A stretch of 64,000 nucleotides of DNA, from NCBI RefSeq assembly GCF_022581195.2, contig NC_061462.1, positions 13,020,001 to 13,084,000 of the forward strand. The letters run 5' to 3'. Within the stretch, counting starts at the first letter, position 1; each line of letters opens with the position of its first letter. This stretch comes from Helicoverpa zea. Its lineage: Eukaryota > Arthropoda > Insecta > Lepidoptera > Noctuidae. The position numbers and the translations under genes were made by a program. The notes under the pieces are model-generated. The model worked only from the letters and a program-made list of their open reading frames with translations, ran no database searches and had not been told where the DNA came from. Shown in pieces: positions 41,061 to 51,390 of the stretch.

Positions 41061-44000
41061 TGGATCCAAGTCACACAATATCTAAGCTACGTATTGCTCA
41101 GTATAACATACAGAGTGCCAATAGTAAGAAACCCTTATTAATTCAATTCTTAGAAAAACAAAATATTGACATTTGCTTACTTAACGAAACATGGTTTAAA
41201 GATCATAATTTTAGAATACCTGGATATAATATTTATAATCAAAATTCCAATAACGCTCATAATGGTGTAGCAATACTAATTAAGCCATACTTAAAGTACA
41301 CAGTTTTAAACACTAGATTTTATGAAGACATACAAACTGTTGCTTTGTCCTTATCTACTGTGCATGGTAGCTTAACTATTCTTTGTGTATACTGTCCTCC
41401 TTCTAGTGGACACCTACGAATCAACAGACTGCGTAATATAATTAATGATCTTCCAAAGCCCATCTTTATCAGCGGTGATTTTAATGCGCATCACATTGCA
41501 TTTGGTTGTCTATCCACTAAGAGCAGAGGTCAGGATTTATTTAATATCATTGATGACTTGGATTTATGTATTTTGAATGATGGTAGTTTTACAACTGTTA
41601 ATAACCCGAGACGAAATCCATCTGCAATTGATGTTAGCTTTGTTAGTGCTAACCTCGCATCAATATGCGAGTGGTCTGTGCATGATGATGCCATGGGTAG
41701 TTATCACTATCCAACAATAACAGAGATTACTCTACAAATAGATAAATATCAAATTAATCCCCCAGTTGATAGATTTATATACAAAAAAGCAGATTGGATA
41801 AAGTATAAAACTATTTCCAAAACAATATTCAATGATTTAGCCCTAAAATTGTATGATCCTATTTCAACCTATAATGATTTTTGTTCTCGATTAGATACTT
41901 TAAAAGAGATGACAATTCCTAAACTCACTAAATTAAATAATTTTAAAAGCAGGCCTCCAGCTCCTTGGTGGAATGACATTTGTGAAAAAAGTGTAATTGC
42001 CTCTTATAATGCATTAAAACTTTATAGAAGTGAGTCTACTATGGAGAATTATTTAGATTACAAAAGAAAAGATGCGCTTAAGAAAAGAACTATATCGGAA
42101 CAAAGAGGAATAGGTTGGGATAACTTATGTAACACTTTTAATAGAACTACACCTATAAGTAAGATTTGGAATCATCTTAAAATGTTTAAAGGTATAAGAA
42201 CTGGCAACAAATCATACAGTGATGAGTTTGTTTCTCCATTTCTAGATAAATTATCAGATAATAGTAATTTAAAAGATTCTGATAATTTAGGCAGTATTTT
42301 TGAATTAAACAATGACAATCTAAATTCAAAATTTTTATTACATCCTTTTACATGGTCAGAATTTAACATGAGTTTGATATCTCGGAGAGACACTACACCT
42401 GGTTTAGATGATTTTCCATATTGTATTATTAAAAATTTAGATGAATCTGCGCAAAAAATATTTCTTAATGTTCTTAATCTCCTTTGGCATTGTAAACGTA
42501 TTCCACAGTCATGGAAAACTCAATGTGTCATTCCAATACTCAAACCAGATAAACCTGCAAAGTTGGCCAGCTCTTATAGACCAATATCACTCTCCTCATG
42601 TCTAGGGAAAATATTTGAAAACATGATCAAAAATCGTTTAGATTGGTATATGGAATCTAACAGCATCATTCCACATGTTCAATATGGATTTCGTCGAGGA
42701 CGAAGTTGTGCTGACAGCTTCACTTCTTTAATCTTTGACCTGAAACATGCAAAAGATAGAAAGTTAAACACTGTTTGTGTATTTCTAGATGTTCAAGGTG
42801 CATTTGACAGTTTAGATCCGACTATACTTGTAGAAGTTATGTCTAGGTTGGGCGTGCCTGGTCAGCTGTGTAAATGGATATTTAACTTCTTAAAAAATAG
42901 AACAGTCTATGTAAGGCACAATAATACATTGTATGGTCCAAAATCTACATCTAGAGGTACTATGCAGGGTGCTACACTGTCTCCTTTGCTATATAATATA
43001 TACACAAGTGAAATATGTAAATTTGTAAATAGTAATGTAGAAATTCTGCAGTTTGCAGATGATATTGTTCTGTACACTAGTAATTATAATGTAGAAATTG
43101 CGATTGACAATATCAACAAAGCCCTGTCTGAACTATTCCACTACTATAATGATGTATTGCATTTAAAAATTAACCCCTCCAAAAGCAGTGTCATGATATT
43201 TGGAAATGAAAATACAAATTCAAAAGTAATTTATAATGGAGAAATTATAAACACAGTAAATTCAAAGAAATTTTTAGGCATAGTAATCGACAGAAAATTA
43301 ACTTTCGAGGAACATATTAAATACATATCAAAGAATGCTCTAAAAGGCTTAAATATAATGAAATGTCTCGCAGGTGTTTCATGGGGGGCAGACCCGAAAA
43401 TATTGTCAATTTTGTACAAAAGTATAGTTAGGAGTCATTTCGATTATAGTTCTCTAGTGTATATAAATAGTACTCATGTAAATAAATTAGATCTCTTGCA
43501 GAACAGAGCTTTGAGAACAATTTCTGGTGCAATGTGCTCTACTCCCATAAGGGCCATGGAAGTAGAGACTAAATTGATGCCCTTAATTTTGAGACGTATT
43601 CTACTTGCAGGGAGATTCTGTCTTAAGCTAATTGCTGCAAATAACAAGAAAATAAAAAATAAAATTGTACCTTTTGTAAATACTAATTCTAGTAGACTAA
43701 CAACAGGAGAGGATCTCTTGAGTGGCAATTCCCCAACATTATCCAAAATATTGCTGGAAACAGAGAATAGTTTTACTGGTGTTAGAAAACAGTGCCCATG
43801 GCCATGTTACTCCTTCTCTTATCAGAGTATTACACATCCTATTAAAGTAATGCAAAATTCAATTAATAATAATTTTGAAATGTTGCAGTTTTTGGCAGAA
43901 AATAAGAATTATTATGTTATTTATACTGATGGCAGTAAGGGGAATGATTATGTGCATGCTGCTATATACGATTCACATTCAAAATTCTCTCGAAGCTTTG

Positions 44001-44800
44001 TTCTGCACAATACTTGTAATATATTCACTGCAGAGGCATATGCGGTTTATAGGGCATTATTATATATTCGTCAGCTTGATCATTGTAAATACTTTTTGAT
44101 TGTTTCTGATTCACTAAGCTTGATAAAATCTTTAGCTAACCTTTCAATTTCATTTAAGTCTAATTATATTTTGTATTTTATCAAAGAAATAATTTATCAG
44201 TATTACCTTAAGCATATCGAAATTGCGTTCCTGTGGGTACCATCTCACCGAGGCATCTCTGGCAATGAAATAGCTGATAAAACCGCATATGATGGTAATA
44301 ATGCTGTTGATGTTAGAAATGCAATGGAAATTCCGATGACTGATTTCCTGCAATGTATTAATGAAAATGTACATAATTTATGGTTAGAAATGTGGAAGAA
44401 AGACCAAAACATCAAAGGGAAGTGGTATGGAAGTATTCAAGAAAGATTACCTGTTAGACCCTGGTACAATAGACTGAAAGAAGCCAGCCGAGACTTTATC
44501 ACTACGTTAAATAGATTGCGCTTTGGCCATAATACTGCACCGTCACACCTTGCTAGACTTGGGATTATTACGAGTAATACGTGCCCCCATTGTGAATCAC
44601 AAGAAGGAACCATGGAGCATCTTATTTTTGACTGCCAAACCTTCCTACTTGACAGATTAGTGTTGGCTAGTGAACTGTGTGAACTGAAAATTAAGTTTGA
44701 TTCTTCATCCCGCCCGCCGCCACTTAAACAGTTATTAAAAGACAAGAACAGTTATAAACCCATATACAAATACATTAAAAATACTATCAAAACAATTTAA
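41060..44800 (+). CDS. I-like LINE ORF2: endonuclease, reverse transcriptase, RNase H
   Basis: 1,246 residues. APE-type endonuclease: AQYNIQSANS, LLNETWFKD, SGDFNAHHIAFG. The usual SDH motif reads SYH (GSYHYPTITEI), replacing a catalytic Asp. RT: TTPGLDDFPYCIIKNL, SYRPISLSSCLGKIFENMI, QYGFRRGRSCADSF, FLDVQGAFDSLDP, GTMQGATLSPLLYNIYTSEI, LQFADDIVLYT and KKFLGIVIDRKLTFEEH. RNase H: IYTDGSKG, FTAEAYAVYRALLYI, IVSDSLSLI and WVPSHRGISGNEIADKTA, with the D-E-D-D set intact. The end carries CPHCESQEGTMEHLIFDC. Translation probably depends on TAATG termination-reinitiation after ORF1. Confidence 0.93.
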   Translation: MDPSHTISKLRIAQYNIQSANSKKPLLIQFLEKQNIDICLLNETWFKDHNFRIPGYNIYNQNSNNAHNGVAILIKPYLKYTVLNTRFYEDIQTVALSLSTVHGSLTILCVYCPPSSGHLRINRLRNIINDLPKPIFISGDFNAHHIAFGCLSTKSRGQDLFNIIDDLDLCILNDGSFTTVNNPRRNPSAIDVSFVSANLASICEWSVHDDAMGSYHYPTITEITLQIDKYQINPPVDRFIYKKADWIKYKTISKTIFNDLALKLYDPISTYNDFCSRLDTLKEMTIPKLTKLNNFKSRPPAPWWNDICEKSVIASYNALKLYRSESTMENYLDYKRKDALKKRTISEQRGIGWDNLCNTFNRTTPISKIWNHLKMFKGIRTGNKSYSDEFVSPFLDKLSDNSNLKDSDNLGSIFELNNDNLNSKFLLHPFTWSEFNMSLISRRDTTPGLDDFPYCIIKNLDESAQKIFLNVLNLLWHCKRIPQSWKTQCVIPILKPDKPAKLASSYRPISLSSCLGKIFENMIKNRLDWYMESNSIIPHVQYGFRRGRSCADSFTSLIFDLKHAKDRKLNTVCVFLDVQGAFDSLDPTILVEVMSRLGVPGQLCKWIFNFLKNRTVYVRHNNTLYGPKSTSRGTMQGATLSPLLYNIYTSEICKFVNSNVEILQFADDIVLYTSNYNVEIAIDNINKALSELFHYYNDVLHLKINPSKSSVMIFGNENTNSKVIYNGEIINTVNSKKFLGIVIDRKLTFEEHIKYISKNALKGLNIMKCLAGVSWGADPKILSILYKSIVRSHFDYSSLVYINSTHVNKLDLLQNRALRTISGAMCSTPIRAMEVETKLMPLILRRILLAGRFCLKLIAANNKKIKNKIVPFVNTNSSRLTTGEDLLSGNSPTLSKILLETENSFTGVRKQCPWPCYSFSYQSITHPIKVMQNSINNNFEMLQFLAENKNYYVIYTDGSKGNDYVHAAIYDSHSKFSRSFVLHNTCNIFTAEAYAVYRALLYIRQLDHCKYFLIVSDSLSLIKSLANLSISFKSNYILYFIKEIIYQYYLKHIEIAFLWVPSHRGISGNEIADKTAYDGNNAVDVRNAMEIPMTDFLQCINENVHNLWLEMWKKDQNIKGKWYGSIQERLPVRPWYNRLKEASRDFITTLNRLRFGHNTAPSHLARLGIITSNTCPHCESQEGTMEHLIFDCQTFLLDRLVLASELCELKIKFDSSSRPPPLKQLLKDKNSYKPIYKYIKNTIKTI

Positions 44801-45126
44801 GTGTCGTGAAGTGAAGTGATAAAGTTTATGTGTAAAAAATGACTTGACTTAAAGGTCTCAGTTACCAGGTCATAAAATTCCAAAAAAAAAAAAAAAAGTT
44901 ACTACTGCAGACTGACAGTAGGTGTGCACGTTTTTTTCGTGACATTTCCTGTCCCTATAGTTATATGTCAATGCATTATATCGATGTATGTTACTGTCAG
45001 AAGACAGAAGTGTCAGACTGACACTAGGTATGACATAAGGTAATACCTGATGTGTTACGAATTGAGAATTTGAGATCGGACAGACTGATAGTTATATTAT
45101 TGGTTTTTCTAGGATACTGTTCTCAG

Positions 45127-47677
45127 ATGGAAAATTTTTCAAGAGTAGAAAAAATAGGCGAAGGTACTTATGGCGTAGTATATAAAGCAACGGATAGAGT
45201 GACTGGAAAGGAAATTGCTTTGAAGAAAATAAAATTGGAAAAGTATGTTTTGGCGCCAAATGATTTACATGTGTGAATACTTAGAATATAATGTTTTCGG
45301 TATTGAGTAAGAAATGGTCGTAATGAGCTAAAGGTGCTGAGACGTTGCAGTGAGCCGGAGGGCGTGCCGTCGACGGCGCTGCGGGAGATCTCGGTGCTGC
45401 GCGAGCTGCGCCACCCCGCCGTCGTGCAGCTGCTGGACGTGCTGCTGGCCGACAACAAGCTCTTCTTAGTCTTTGAATTCCTTCACATGGACTTAAAGCG
45501 CCTTATGGACATTACCAAAGGCCCACTTCATCTCGATCTTGTTAAGGTGAGTACTGTTACATCCTCTTTATCGTCCCACTGCTGGGCACAGGCCTCTTCT
45601 CACACGGAGAAGGATTGAGGGTTGGAGTGTAGCAAAGGGTGTGCAAGGCTTTTGGGACTTAGAAATTTTTTCATAAAAAATGAAAATTTCTGAAAATGCC
45701 CAGTTTTTCATTTCCATCGTATAGAATACCTAAAAATAAGACGAAAACCATCTGGGCACTTTTTGTCTAGGACCAAGGAGCCCCGCGTAGCGGGGCTCCG
45801 TCGACTATGGCAACCCCGACTCGGACAGGTTAGGTTCGAAGGAAACCCCTTCGTGGTTATTTTTTTAAAAACCACCAAGAAGTAGGAGCCCCGCTACGCG
45901 GGGCTCCGTCGACTTTGCCTTTGTTTACAATGATCTTCAGTGCTCATTTTCAGACGAACCGTTGGTCCTAGGCAAAAGGTGCCCAGATGGTTTTCGCCTT
46001 ATTTTTAAGTATTCTATACGATAGAAATGAAAAAAGAGACATTTTCAGAAATTTTTTAAGTCCCAAAAGCCTTGCACACCCTTTGCTACACACTAACCGG
46101 ATTGAGCATTGATCACCACGCTTGCCCAATTTTTTTTTTTTTCATCTATTCCTTTATTTCAGGCAACTAGGGCCCATAAAAATACAATTACACATAATAT
46201 ATCGTACATTAAAATGTTTATAAGCGAATACATAAAAAATTACCTCACTATGCTTGCTCATTGGGGTTTATAGTCCAGGTTTTACTCAAGATGTTTTGCT
46301 TCACCTTTTTATCAGCCATTGATGTCCAAGATATACTTAGAAAGTACATACAAACTTATAAATACAGTTCATTGGTACTTGCCTGACCTGCAATCAAACC
46401 CACAACTTCATACTCGAGAGGTTGGTTCTGATACCCACTAGGCCACCGCAACTTATTGGTCAAGGTAAGTAGATGAACTCAATTTTAAGCAAAAAATATT
46501 TGGTAACCAGGTGACACTGGTTGAAATTATCAGCTATTTTCAGTATTGCTTCCCAAGGTTCTCACTCTATGGCCTAATGAGCAGTGAGGTTGTAGTTTAA
46601 AACATAAAATTATAAAAAACTAGCTTCCTCCCCCGGTTTCACCCGCATACCAACATAACTGTTTCCACTATTTAATGTATGTTATTATTCATATAAACCT
46701 TTCCCTTTAATCACTCTGTGTATAAAGGGATCTAGGGCCATAAGGACAGAAGAAGCTACTTTGTTTTATACTATGTAGTGATAACATATAGGCTATTTTT
46801 ATCCATGTGCAGGAAGTAAATTTCTAGGGACACGGGTGAAACTGCGGGTGGAAGCTAGTCTATACTAATATCGGGTGTGTCGTCGTATAATAATAAACAA
46901 ATACAATTTAATATAAAACTAAACTGTGCACTGTGCCATGCAACACTGCGCTAATGCATAAAAGTGTATTTTGCCTAGCAACTCTCATAGACAACAAATT
47001 ACCGAAACAGATAAAGCCCTTAAACCCTTAAATAAGTTTGACTTAAAATTGAAAAAGTTCCAATAAGCGTGTGTGTGTGTGCGCAGAGCTACCTGCGGCA
47101 GCTGCTGGAGGGCGTGGCGTACTGCCACGCGCAGCGCGTCATGCACCGCGACCTCAAGCCGCAGAACCTGCTGGTGGACGCCGCCGGCAGCATCAAGCTG
47201 GCCGACTTCGGGCTGGCGCGCGCCTTCGGCATCCCCGTGCGCGCCTACACGCACGAGGTCGTCACGCTGTGGTACCGCGCGCCCGAGATCCTGCTGGGCG
47301 CCAAGTTCTACTCCACCGCCGTGGACGTGTGGAGCCTGGCCTGCATCTACGCCGAGATGGCGAGCGGCCGCACGCTCTTCCCGGGCGACAGCGAGATCGA
47401 CCAGCTGTTCCGCGTGTTCCGCGCGCTCGGCACCCCGGGCGAGCGCGTGTGGGCGGGCGCGCGCCGCCTGCCCGAGTACCGCGCCGCCTTTCCGCGCTGG
47501 CCGGCGCGGCCCGCCCGAGCCCTGCTGCCGGCCGCCGCGCGCGCCGACCCGCTGGCCGGCGCGCTGTTCGACGCCATGCTGCGCTACGAGCCCAGCCGCC
47601 GCCTGCCCGCGCGCGCCGCGCTGCTGCACCCCTACCTGGCGCACGCGCCGCGCACGCCGCCCGACCTGCCCGCCTGA
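45127..47677 (+). CDS. Cdk2: Cyclin-dependent kinase 2
   Basis: Ser/Thr kinase that with cyclins E/A drives S phase. Three exons: 45127-45242, 45351-45546 and 47087-47677, giving 300 residues. Exon 2 starts after GTTGCAG, so the frame reads KIKLE-N-EPEGVPSTALRE. Landmarks: GEGTYGVVY with inhibitory Thr14/Tyr15 equivalents, catalytic Lys in IALKKIKL, cyclin-binding helix PSTALRE (Ile to Leu), FEFLHMDLKRLMD, HRDLKPQNLL, ADFGLARAF, the T-loop YTHEVVTLWYRAPEILLG and GDSEIDQLFRVFRALGTP. YTHEVVTLWYRAPE and the overall length fit Cdk2 better than Cdk1. Exon 1 is AT-rich; exon 3 is extremely GC-rich. TTTTTCTAG upstream could mark a 5' UTR intron. Intron 2 carries a SINE with a nested MITE. Confidence 0.94.
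45620..46098. mobile_element. MITE with long inverted arms and 8-bp TSD
   Basis: TSD GGATTGAG at 45612-45619 and 46099-46106; removing the element restores the SINE sequence seen at 26421-26712. Arms start GGTTGGAGTGTAGCAAAGGG and GGTTAGTGTGTAGCAAAGGG and stay matched for well over 100 bp. Near the centre two copies of the palindrome GGAGCCCCGCGTAGCGGGGC (second with CTACGC) face each other. The 8-bp TSD fits hAT- or P-type transposition. No coding capacity. Confidence 0.88.
46131..46245 (-). mobile_element. Truncated LINE 3' end
   Basis: A poly-T run at 46131 followed by TATTTCAGGCAACTAGGGCC and AT-rich sequence. Similar words flank it (CGCTTGCCCAAT and TGCTTGCTCATT), a plausible diverged TSD. 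LINE family unknown. Confidence 0.5.
46617..46862. repeat. Helitron-like repeat pieces in Cdk2 intron 2
   Basis: ACTAGCTTCCTCCCCCGGTT at left and GGTGAAACTGCGGGTGGAAG-CTAGT at right are inverted versions of the end seen at 7381 and 61652. Diverged. Confidence 0.5.
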
Positions 47678-47799
47678 CCGCCTGACCGCCCCGCCGCCCC
47701 ACCGCCCCACCGCCTATACGATGACACCGACCGGAGACGCGATTGCTCTGTGCCTACAAGTTTCATGTGCTCTATTTCCAGACTCCGCGAATTATAGCG

Positions 47800-47882
47800 A
47801 ATTCGGCCCGACACACGGGAATCGAACCCGATACCTCAGTCATAGCAATCGCGATTGCGACCACGAAACCGACGAGGCAGTC
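47800..47882 (-). repeat. tRNA-derived SINE head fragment in the Cdk2 3' UTR
   Basis: Minus strand: GACTGCCTCGTCGGTTTCGT (A-box region) and CGGGTTCGATTCCCGTGTG (B box). Related to the SINE at 48356. It lacks the features of a functional tRNA gene (no clean acceptor stem or anticodon loop). Confidence 0.6.
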
Positions 47883-47911
47883 AACTTCACATACTGCAAT
47901 GCGAGAGATAA

Positions 47912-47917
47912 AATAAA
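47912..47917 (+). terminator. Polyadenylation signal, probable Cdk2
   Basis: First AATAAA downstream of the stop codon, about 235 bases after it. Confidence 0.45.
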
Positions 47918-48355
47918 AGTTTTCACACAGCTCTCAGAAGTTGGTGTATGCAGGTTGTTACTTAACTATGCTTTCTCTTTCTTTGACTTCTAAAGCCATT
48001 TGAAAATATTATTTGTGTCTTTTATTGTCCTGTTGGTTTAATTTTTTTTGTAAAAAGTTTTTTACTTTATGCTTTTGTTTTTGGCTCCAAAAATATAATA
48101 TTTTTAATACCACAGTGGAAGTACCCATAATGGTGGAAAATCCTTTAAAAATTTGGTAAAATATGCCCAATCAGGATAGCTGCTATCAACCATTAAGGAG
48201 AGTTCCCTAAACTGCACTTTGCATTTATTTCATAACATATTTCAGTGTTAAGATTCGGTCCCCTTCCAATTTGGCGAAGTTATCGTCGCCAAGTGAGTTA
48301 GGTACCATACATTTAAATATTAACTGCTTGGATACGTCACCATGGCGTCTACATG

Positions 48356-48716
48356 ACTGCCTCGTTGGTCTAGTAGTCGCAAGCGCGGCTGCTGTGCTCG
48401 AGGTCTCGGGATCAATTCCCGGGTCTTGCCGAAATCGCTTTGTGGGTTTTCTTAAACTTTCACAAAGCAGCCCGTAGTCAGGAAGTTGGTGATTGATTCA
48501 CCCGTGCATCGGAGAGCACGTAAATGTCGGTCCTGCGCCTGATCTCTTTCCGGCCGTATCGGATTGCCGTCCCATCGGGTTATGAGAGTGAAGGAATAGG
48601 GAGTGCACCTGTGTCTGTGCAACTGCTCGTGCACTATAATGTCCTGAGAACAGCCGCCGTGGCCGAAATCGGCCGTGGACGCCATTACATGAGGCAGCGC
48701 TCTTAGGAAAGAATTT
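48356..48716 (+). mobile_element. tRNA-derived SINE
   Basis: Head GACTGCCTCGTTGGTCTAGT (A box) and GGTCTCGGGATCAATTCCCG (diverged B box), then GAAATCGCTTTGTGGG. The body contains GTGCATCGGAGAGCACG and ends near CATTACATGAGGCAGCGCTC. About 360 bp. No poly(A) or clear TSD. Confidence 0.7.
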
Positions 48717-48720
48717 TCCA

Positions 48721-49550
48721 AATAGCTTTAAACGCTTTCGAGAAATCGAGTCACAAAGACAAAAAAACATCGAATTGAGACCTCCTCCTTTTTGGGTAGT
48801 TTAGACAAAGCGATTCCAGTGATTGTGTTTGAAATGCAACCAAATCGGTTCAGCTTAGGAGTTTGCTGAGTTATGCTGGCATAATGAGGGATGTTTCTCT
48901 TAACTTGGCAAAAGTACACTCGCGTTGTTGGTACAAAACTCGTTGCTGGTTGGTTTTTTAATTCCAAAGAAAAAAAGAAAACTTCCCAATATTTCAATGG
49001 GTGTGGGATAGTTTGAAAACAATTTGACTCGGTAGGTGGCGCTGCTGTCGGTGTTTGTATGAGGCGATACGGCTATACGGATTCGCTTGGACAGCTGGTT
49101 ACTGTGTACGTGAAGAGTAAGACTGATATGTGGCATTTTCAAACGTAAAATAAATTATTATTATTTTGTTTGTCTACGTATATCAATATTTTTCTTCATT
49201 ATGTACCTAGCATAAAGAGAAAATAACTTGTAACCTTCGTCCACTTCCCGCACCAGTGGAAGAAGTACCTCCTTTAAAATCCTATGTTACTTATTTACAA
49301 TATAGAATTAATACAAGAAAAAGAACAATGCATTACAAAGGCACTGCTTATATGCAGACAATATGATTCATTTTATATTATTGAATCACAAAAACGGATA
49401 AATACGCGAGCCCGACTCGCACTTGGCCGGTTTTTTTACACGTTTATATTAGCTTCACTTGTACTATATATGTAAGAAAATCTTTTGAATCTTTATTTGA
49501 CCCACCTCCCTGTCTGCGATTAGGATGCAATTTTGGAAATGCTAAGATTT
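48721..49550. other. Intergenic DNA with little recognisable content
   Basis: AT-rich; only a repeat fragment near 49405 (CCGACTCGCACTTGGCCGG) was recognised, matching the tail of the repeat at 15499-15802. Confidence 0.4.
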
Positions 49551-49947
49551 CTGGGGCCCGATTCTCCTAATTTTACTTAAGCGACATACGATTCATGTTC
49601 GACTCGATTCGACTGAGATCCAATCCCGATTCGATTACGATTGAAACGTATGTGGCATTCCGCTATTTTTTCTTTGAAATAAACGTTTTTATCCTTTTTT
49701 GTCATTCAATAATGAATCATTTTGTCTGCAAATGATTTACGATTGCAAAATGATTGTACAGCAAACTACCGTATAGACCAAAATCACCAAAATAGACCAA
49801 TCGCACACCAATCAAATGTCAATCGAATACGATTGGCCTTTTATTAGTAGCAGAATGCCCGATATGGTTAAAACTGCTATTTCGATCATATTGCGATTCG
49901 ATTTCTATTAGATTTTGACATTATTAACTTAGGAGAATCGGGGCCCT
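49551..49947 (+). mobile_element. Complete copy of the GGGGCCCGATTCTCC transposon
   Basis: Inverted ends CTGGGGCCCGATTCTCCTAA and TTAGGAGAATCGGGGCCC. Reference copy for the family at 8771-9770 and 14390-14707. The inside holds TTCTTTGAAATAAACGTTTT and CCGTATAGACC; no ORF. A TSD was not clear. Confidence 0.85.
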
Positions 49948-50628
49948 GATGACAAGCTCAGAAACTTACAAATCCAATATGTCGGACGGCCTAAGATGGC
50001 GGACTGGCTGTTGGAAATGCACCCAAAATCAAATTGTTTTTATTTCAAATAGGCCTTTGCAGGCTCTTATGAAACTTCAAATTAATTGCACCCCTTTGAT
50101 AATGATGGGTGTCAAATGGAAGGGATCTCAGGAATACGAGAAAAATAGACACATGACCTAAATCCAACATCCGCCATCCCAAGGTGGCGAATTGGCTAGG
50201 TATTTGAAATGCGGCCCTATGATTTATGTATAAAATCTTTATTAGTTTTAATTTTTTTTTTTATGTAAATATAGATTTATGTATAAAAAATAATAATTTA
50301 AAAAGCTAGAAAGTCCCACTGTGGCGGTGTGCCTCACACACCGCTCACCTTACTTTACCTAACTATGCACGCGCACTTATGTGTGTCCCTACAGTCCCCA
50401 AAAGGTACCTAAATAATAAGGTTCATGTATAAGAAAAACTACTGTAAAATATACTGCTTCCCGCATTTTCAACGGCATCTCGGGGGCGGGGGAATTTCCT
50501 CCCGTAGCCCGATAAAATACAACCAAATAATTTTTGAAATCGGTTCAGTAGTTTGGAACTTTCAAGATATAAATACTGTCTGAAGTAAAAAAAAAATATT
50601 ATTGTTCTCGGATGTTGCAGAAGATTGA

Positions 50629-51249
50629 TTGAGATCTACGGTCAAGAACTTGGGGGTAATTATGGACTGTCATTTATCCTGGGGTTCACACGTTGCAGAA
50701 GTAAGCAGAAGGGTATTTTGCTCGTTTCAGTCACTCAAACGTCTCCAGAAGTTCCTGCCTTTTTCGACAAAAATTAATTTCGCTCAGTCGCTTCTTCTCC
50801 CTCTTTTAGATTATGCTGATGTCTGTTTCCTTGATGCGACTGAGGAACTTCTTAACAAACTCGAGCGTCTGCAGAATCTGTGCATCCGCTTCATTTTTGG
50901 CCTCCGGAAATACGACCATGTGTCTGAATTCCGGAGCCAGCTGAAGTGGCTGCCAATTCGGCAGCGTCGAGATGCTCATATTCTGTCTTTTCTCTTCTCT
51001 CTTCTTCACAATCCCAACGCTCCAAATTATCTCAAGGAACGCTTTGAGTTCCTTGTTCCTAGAGGCAAACCCTGTCGCTCCTCTTCATCTCTTCTACTCC
51101 GTTTCCCTCCTCATACTTCGAGTCGTTATGATGGATCCTTCACTGTTCGCGCTGTGAGGCTTTGGAACGCTCTGCCTCACAGTATACGTGACAGCATATC
51201 GTTGGATGTCTTCAAGAGACGAATTAGGGAACATTTCCTGTCAACATGA
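50629..51249 (+). pseudogene. Non-LTR retrotransposon ORF2, C-terminal fragment
   Basis: 206 residues: NLGVIMDCHLSWGSHVAEVS, LQKFLPFSTKINFAQSLLLP, LLNKLERLQNLCIRFIFGLR and LWNALPHSIR. Same family as 221-922 but clearly a different copy. The 3' UTR continues across an inserted transposon (51391-52448) to AATAAAG words near 52650. The 5' part is missing. Confidence 0.8.
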
Positions 51250-51390
51250 CCTTATTTGTATGTATGTATTTATTTATTATATTTTATTTATAGGTATATA
51301 TTTTATGTTATGTAGTTTTATCTTTGTTTTGTTTAATGTTGTGCACTTAATTTTCTCTTCCCTATCGCATCTCTCTATCGCTCTAAGGTT

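Larger units (their letters stand above)
39702..44897 (+). mobile_element. Full-length I-like LINE (with RNase H) and 10-bp TSD
   Basis: Target duplication GTTACTACTG at 39692-39701 and 44898-44907 (an extra A may belong to either the tail or the TSD). The element has a short 5' UTR, ORF1, ORF2 and a poly(A) tract at 44882-44897. Both ORFs are open throughout. It lies about 220 bp upstream of the Cdk2 start codon in the same orientation. The clade was judged from three zinc knuckles in ORF1 and RNase H in ORF2. Confidence 0.92.
45556..46452 (-). mobile_element. tRNA-derived SINE in Cdk2 intron 2, twice interrupted
   Basis: Same family as 26421-26712: the tail region GTCCCACTGCTGGGCACAGG is at left and the tRNA-like head (ACTAGGCCACCGCAACTT) at right. 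A MITE (45620-46098) and a truncated LINE tail (46131-46245) interrupt it. Confidence 0.78.

Noticed and set aside
47071..47993. Alternative frames of 204-306 residues over Cdk2 exon 3 and a 241-residue antisense frame
   Set aside because: Shadow frames of a GC-rich exon; the kinase frame has all conserved motifs.
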